A DNA stretch of 64,000 bases from contig OX387606.1 of assembly GCA_947568835.1 (NCBI GenBank), forward strand, positions 8,742,001 to 8,806,000, given 5' to 3'. Positions 60,422 through 64,000 of this stretch are shown here, piece after piece. A model generated the notes under the pieces. It was given only the letters and a program-made list of their open reading frames with translations, was not told the DNA's origin and did not search any database. This stretch comes from Protonemura montana. Lineage: Eukaryota; Arthropoda; Insecta; Plecoptera; Nemouridae. The position numbers and the translations under genes were made by a program. Each line of letters starts with the position of its first letter. The first letter of the stretch is position 1.

Positions 60422-63400
60422 CTGTTAACAGAATTGAAAGTGTTTGTAAAAATGTTTTTCTAGGCCAAGTTTTAAGGGTGAGTTGTAAATTGTTGACAAG
60501 TCCTTCTTGTCAATTTTTTGTCGAAAATTTCTCAAGAACACTTGCGACAGCCAGAGAGATTTCCAGCTAATTGATTATATTAGACCCCAATGGAAATTTG
60601 AGATGCCAATTATCAAAGAACCCATTTAATCATGGATAACTTATTATTCATATTCCTTTTCTTTACCAACTCCTATAAATAAATAAACAGACCAGTTTAG
60701 TCATGACGTAATAATGTAAAAGCTTACCGTTTGCGGCGAACTGCGTTTACACGTGATATGGAAGAAGAGCATATCCTCTCCGGCAATGATGTATGAGACG
60801 CCGTATCCGTCGTCGACCACAGGCCCGAACCCGCCGCCCGCCGAAATGCAGTTGGGGTACTTCTTGAGGTCCATCAAAGTGGTTTGTCCGTGAGGGGTCT
60901 GCGATGTTGACAGCCTCCACGGCTCACTGAGCACCTCCTTGAGGAACTCGGAGTCTTCCTCCAGGTACTTGGATACAACGTACATGCAGAACAGATGACG
61001 GTCGATGCCCTTACCGCACATTGCATCCTGGTAGCCGAGTTGGTGCATGTTAGATGCTTTTTGTAGCAGTTGGATGCGGTCTTCCACCTAGGACAAGTTT
61101 TGTGCAGATTTAGACGAGTTTATTTAAATTTTGTAAAAAAAAAAAAAACAATACCATTCACAAAATAACCCTAGACCGTAGAAAAGAAATAAGATCTCAG
61201 TTATTCTAATGAAAAATGTACCATATCATACCATTTGGAAAGTTGTTTTCCTTTTTTCCTCTTTACTTATTCTCAAATTTTGAAATGTAGGTATACAACT
61301 ATTTTCCAGATTTTTTTAGCAAGCTTCATGTAAAATGAAGCACAATATATGAGGGAAAGAAGAAGGTACAATAAAACAGAAAATTAACCAACTGAGCAGT
61401 GAGAGTGGAACCAGATTTGGAAAATAGGTCTCATGAAAAATTACACATAATTCTATACACTCGGTATTTTCTAAAATATGACAATACATGATGAACAATG
61501 AATGCTTTAATTCAGATTAGATTTTGATGATAAAATTAGTCATAATCTTACTGTAGCCTTGGGGTCATCCATCGACCTGACCCAGGCAGACGATTCGATG
61601 GTGCATGGCCTGACGGTTTCCGTTCGACCCTCTCGGAACAACCTGGTCATTGACGCCTCGTATGTCAAGCTGAATCGTCCAGAATCCTGCACATCATAAG
61701 AGTGTCAAAAGTGTAACAAATCGGGTCATAGAGCCTAGCCATCAATACAAAACTTACCCGATAATAGGCCAGCTGCAGGGCCATCTGTATGTAAGCATCT
61801 GGACTGATGCGGCAGTCTTTCATAAATCCTTTTCCATATCCGTTGTGCAAGAGAATGCGCAGGTCAACGTCATTCAAAAGGCCAAGCGCAGTCTGAGAAT
61901 TGATGAGGCAGTTTAGTTAATAAAGTAGAATACCAGTGACAAAAAATACATAGGTACATTCAAATGGTTTACCAGTTCCTTGATAACATTTATTGATATT
62001 TTATGGGAATAATATAGAAAGGGAGTAAATTTGTTATTCCAATACTCAAAATTTAACACTAACAAAAATTCAAGCACCTCCTATTAGTTCAGGCATAAAT
62101 GCTGGTTAAACATAATTTGTTTTCCCCCTGTATGGCATTTTTTTTAGTTGGGTAGGTAAAAAAATCTTTCAAAATTGAAGTTGTCTAAATGTGAGTAAAA
62201 TATCTCACCTTGGTCATATGTCTTACTTAGTTATGACTTCCATACTTTCATTATCTGGATTTGCAAAAATAAATAAACATCAAACAATATATTTTAATAC
62301 AAGTACATTTTTGCCAGAGAATTTTCAGAAGTACCTGGTAGGAGCTGTCAATGACAGAAAGGCACTGACTGCCGAGGTCCCACTGCAATCTAGTCGGCGT
62401 AGGTGGAAGTAGCTCTGGTTCGCCTAACGTATGTCCGTCATCGCGGTATCTGCAAATTCAGCGATCAAAAATGATGATGGCGTCTAGGGAAGGCAGCTGT
62501 GCCATAATTAGATTTATTTGGCGTATTTCAAATAAGCAAAGCCGAGAAAAAAGCAGATGGAAAAGCAGAGGCAGAAACTTTACAATTTATAATCTTTAAA
62601 TAAATCAATGTAAGCTTGAAAGCTTACAGCAACAAGACGTTTCAAGTTTGACAATAAAATTACTTGGCATTTTTGGGAAGAGATTTGACAATCAAAATTT
62701 AATTAAAACGCACGTTAAAAAATGTATATAAAATAGCAAGCCAAACAAAACCAAACAAAACTCAACAGCACAATACATGCAGGAAACATTTGGTAAGCAG
62801 GAATTGGATGGAGCTTTTTGTTTGATAAATGATGCTCAATCAGAGCGAATAAACTGATGATTATGAATAAAATATAATGGTACACGGTTTTAGATTTGAA
62901 ACGTTAAATTGTATATGGAATGATATGCATGAAAGTATGATGTAAATGTTACATAATTAATGGGCATAGGAAAGAAATAAGGAAGCGAATGATATAAGAC
63001 AAGGTCACAACACAACTCCTGTCTAAAGTTAGCTTTAGAGTTAAATTCAAACCTATGCAAACGTAACACGTATTGAACAGTTACCCGTCGATTACCTATT
63101 TGAAAGCTCTTGACAAATACAGTACTCCCACATATGGCCCAAGACTGGCGCATCAGCCCTTCAAGCAACGAGATTAAAAGAAAATAATTAACGTTTGTCA
63201 TCGATGTAAGCTAGCGACACAATACCGTAACCAACGACAGCGTTCGCCTGCAATATGGCTAAAAAATAAAGAAATTATAAGTAAATGGAAGAGGAAAGCA
63301 AATAAAATAAAGAGGCAGTGCAGTCAAGAAGAGTTTGTCTTTGAGCTGACAGGCTGTTTGGGGAGGGAAATTCTTTTACCGAACGTTCATCATCTCCTCG

Positions 63401-63445
63401 CAAATGACGAACTCCCAGAGATGTGACATGACAGCAGCGTCGGCC
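60326..63445 (-). CDS. CPT1: carnitine O-palmitoyltransferase 1, C-terminal half (5' end off the window)
   Basis: Minus-strand exons 63380-63445 or 63096-63158 (alternatives), then 62335-62449, 61758-61892, 61552-61686, 60728-61087 and 60326-60421. All phases agree and give about 300 residues of an enzyme normally near 770. Diagnostic motifs in order: ADA..(S/G)[83 protein letters not shown] (the carnitine-site STS motif), [20 protein letters not shown]1 transfers long-chain acyl groups from CoA to carnitine at the mitochondrial outer membrane, the controlled step of fatty-acid import (family knowledge). GIDRHLFC and the STSQTP region distinguish it from choline or carnitine acetyltransferases. 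The N-terminal membrane segments and catalytic His lie to the right. Introns of 306, 464, 71, 442 and 646 nt hold nothing else apart from an A14 run at 61135-61148. Confidence 0.96.
60728..61087 (-). CDS. CPT1: CPT1 exon with STSQTP and GGGFGPV
   Basis: Acceptor TTGTCCTAG|GTG, donor ACG|GTAAGC; 120 codons. It carries [36 protein letters not shown] and [20 protein letters not shown], the C-terminal catalytic-fold motifs specific to long-chain CPTs. A long insect-like [16 protein letters not shown] stretch separates the last two. Confidence 0.97.
61552..61686 (-). CDS. CPT1: CPT1 exon with [20 protein letters not shown]
   Basis: Acceptor ATGTGCAG|GAT, donor ACA|GTAAGA; 45 codons in phase 0. 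[19 protein letters not shown] is one of the most conserved stretches of the carnitine acyltransferase family and contributes to carnitine binding (RTET). It follows a 71-nt intron. Confidence 0.96.
61758..61892 (-). CDS. CPT1: CPT1 exon with NDVDL and YGKGF
   Basis: Acceptor ATTCTCAG|ACT, donor CGG|GTAAGT; 45 codons in phase 0. It encodes [19 protein letters not shown] followed by [20 protein letters not shown], the region around the CoA/acyl channel in the family. Confidence 0.95.
62335..62449 (-). CDS. CPT1: CPT1 exon with RDDGH and PTRLQWDL
   Basis: Acceptor ATTTGCAG|A, donor CCAG|GTACTT; one base plus 38 codons. It encodes [16 protein letters not shown] and [13 protein letters not shown], matching the Y.(E/D)DGH and PTRLQWD motifs of CPT1. 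It exits in phase 0. Confidence 0.94.
63096..63158 (-). CDS. CPT1: CPT1 alternative exon, proximal (3') copy
   Basis: 63 nt between acceptor GCTTGAAG|G and donor AATAG|GTAATC. It encodes [20 protein letters not shown] plus two bases for Arg, about 12 of 21 positions identical to the distal exon and one codon shorter. Start and end phases are the same, so either copy joins the flanking exons cleanly. ADAP and GH.WEY match the vertebrate CPT1 sequence better than the distal copy does. Confidence 0.85.
63380..63445 (-). CDS. CPT1: CPT1 alternative exon, distal (5') copy
   Basis: 66 nt between acceptor TTTTCTCAG|G and donor GTTCG|GTAAAA. The first base completes the Trp codon of the HSW motif from the exon outside the window. 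It encodes [20 protein letters not shown] and V, plus two bases completed to Arg by the 62449 exon. It keeps the H.WE of the family. Its 63-nt homologue lies at 63096-63158 in identical phase. Confidence 0.88.
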
Positions 63446-64000
63446 CTGAGAAAACAACACGGTGCAATGACGTCTTAACTTTCAACTCGAATCTCTCGGC
63501 AGCATTTCGTAGCACACCGCAAGAACACCGAAGCAAACAAAAATAATAATAGAGTTAGTTAGCTTACCAACTGCAATGTGTGTTTTTTTTTATCAGTGCA
63601 CACTTTCCAATGTGCGTACATTTTTCAGCCACTCAAACATGCATACATCAAATGAGAAATTTGGCAATTTTTTTAGGAACTTACAAATATTTCTCATTAG
63701 CCATTATACATATTATTATCATTTTTCTAAATTAATCATTTTGTTACCAAATCAAATTATTTCAGCTCTGGAAATATTAGAGACGAAAAAATAATATTTA
63801 TAGTCGTTTCAAGCGGCCCACACTTTCCACCCTCCCACACACTGACCGCGAGTTGTGACTGATGTGAATTGATGACAATTTGGCAAAACATTCACTGAGT
63901 ATCGTGCCTCTGCCAGGGCACTGGTAGTGTATGGATGTGGTCAGAAGTCCACATTTAACTCGAAGTGGGGCAGAAGGTACACAAGATATAATATATGACA
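63446..64000 (-). other. CPT1 intron upstream of the alternative exons
   Basis: No CPT1 exon ending in the expected HSW with two trailing bases is visible here, so the upstream exon with the catalytic His lies beyond the window. I see no other feature. Confidence 0.7.

Noticed and set aside
1-64000. CRISPR arrays, operons, prophage or bacterial insertion
   Set aside because: There are no spaced palindromic repeats or gene clusters. All supported genes have spliceosomal introns.

Overview
The window is animal nuclear DNA, almost certainly from an insect. It is AT-rich, with split genes, GT-AG introns, long gene-poor stretches and many microsatellites and homopolymer tracts. I see no operons, ribosome binding sites or other prokaryotic features. 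The three recognisable genes fit an insect: a dpr-family immunoglobulin receptor, the SM protein Vps45, and a carnitine palmitoyltransferase 1 (CPT1) gene with the duplicated alternative exon known from Drosophila. I cannot settle the order. Frequent GTACCTA/TACCTACC motifs recall Lepidoptera or whiteflies, but that is only an impression.

Layout, left to right. Positions 1-39470 are occupied by one minus-strand gene of the dpr (defective proboscis extension response) family. Three coding exons are visible: signal peptide at 39407-39470, linker plus first half of Ig1 at 32603-32850, and second half of Ig1 at 22057-22270. They are separated by introns of about 6.6 and 10.3 kb. The second Ig domain and C-terminus must lie beyond the left edge, so the gene is longer than 39 kb and the next intron is longer than 22 kb. 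From 39471 to 55739 no gene can be supported. This stretch holds a 43-bp minisatellite, a perfect hairpin, simple repeats and a possible retroelement tail.

Vps45 is complete on the plus strand (55740-58903, nine exons, 563 codons, every junction in phase). CPT1 is on the minus strand (60326-63445) and converges tail-to-tail with Vps45. Only its last exons, about 300 residues of the C-terminal half, are in the window. The rest, including the exon with the catalytic histidine, lies to the right.

The best biological observation is in CPT1. Two phase-identical homologous exons (63380-63445 and 63096-63158) each encode the segment just after the expected catalytic histidine. They are candidate mutually exclusive exons giving two enzyme forms. 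Other items worth a look are a roughly 394-bp element with 60-bp inverted termini (935-1328), a tRNA-derived SINE-like unit near 29261, two perfect 16-bp-arm hairpins and the 43-bp tandem array. I did not find a convincing novel multi-gene system. The three genes are not functionally linked: cell-surface neuronal recognition, endosomal SNARE fusion and mitochondrial fatty-acid import.
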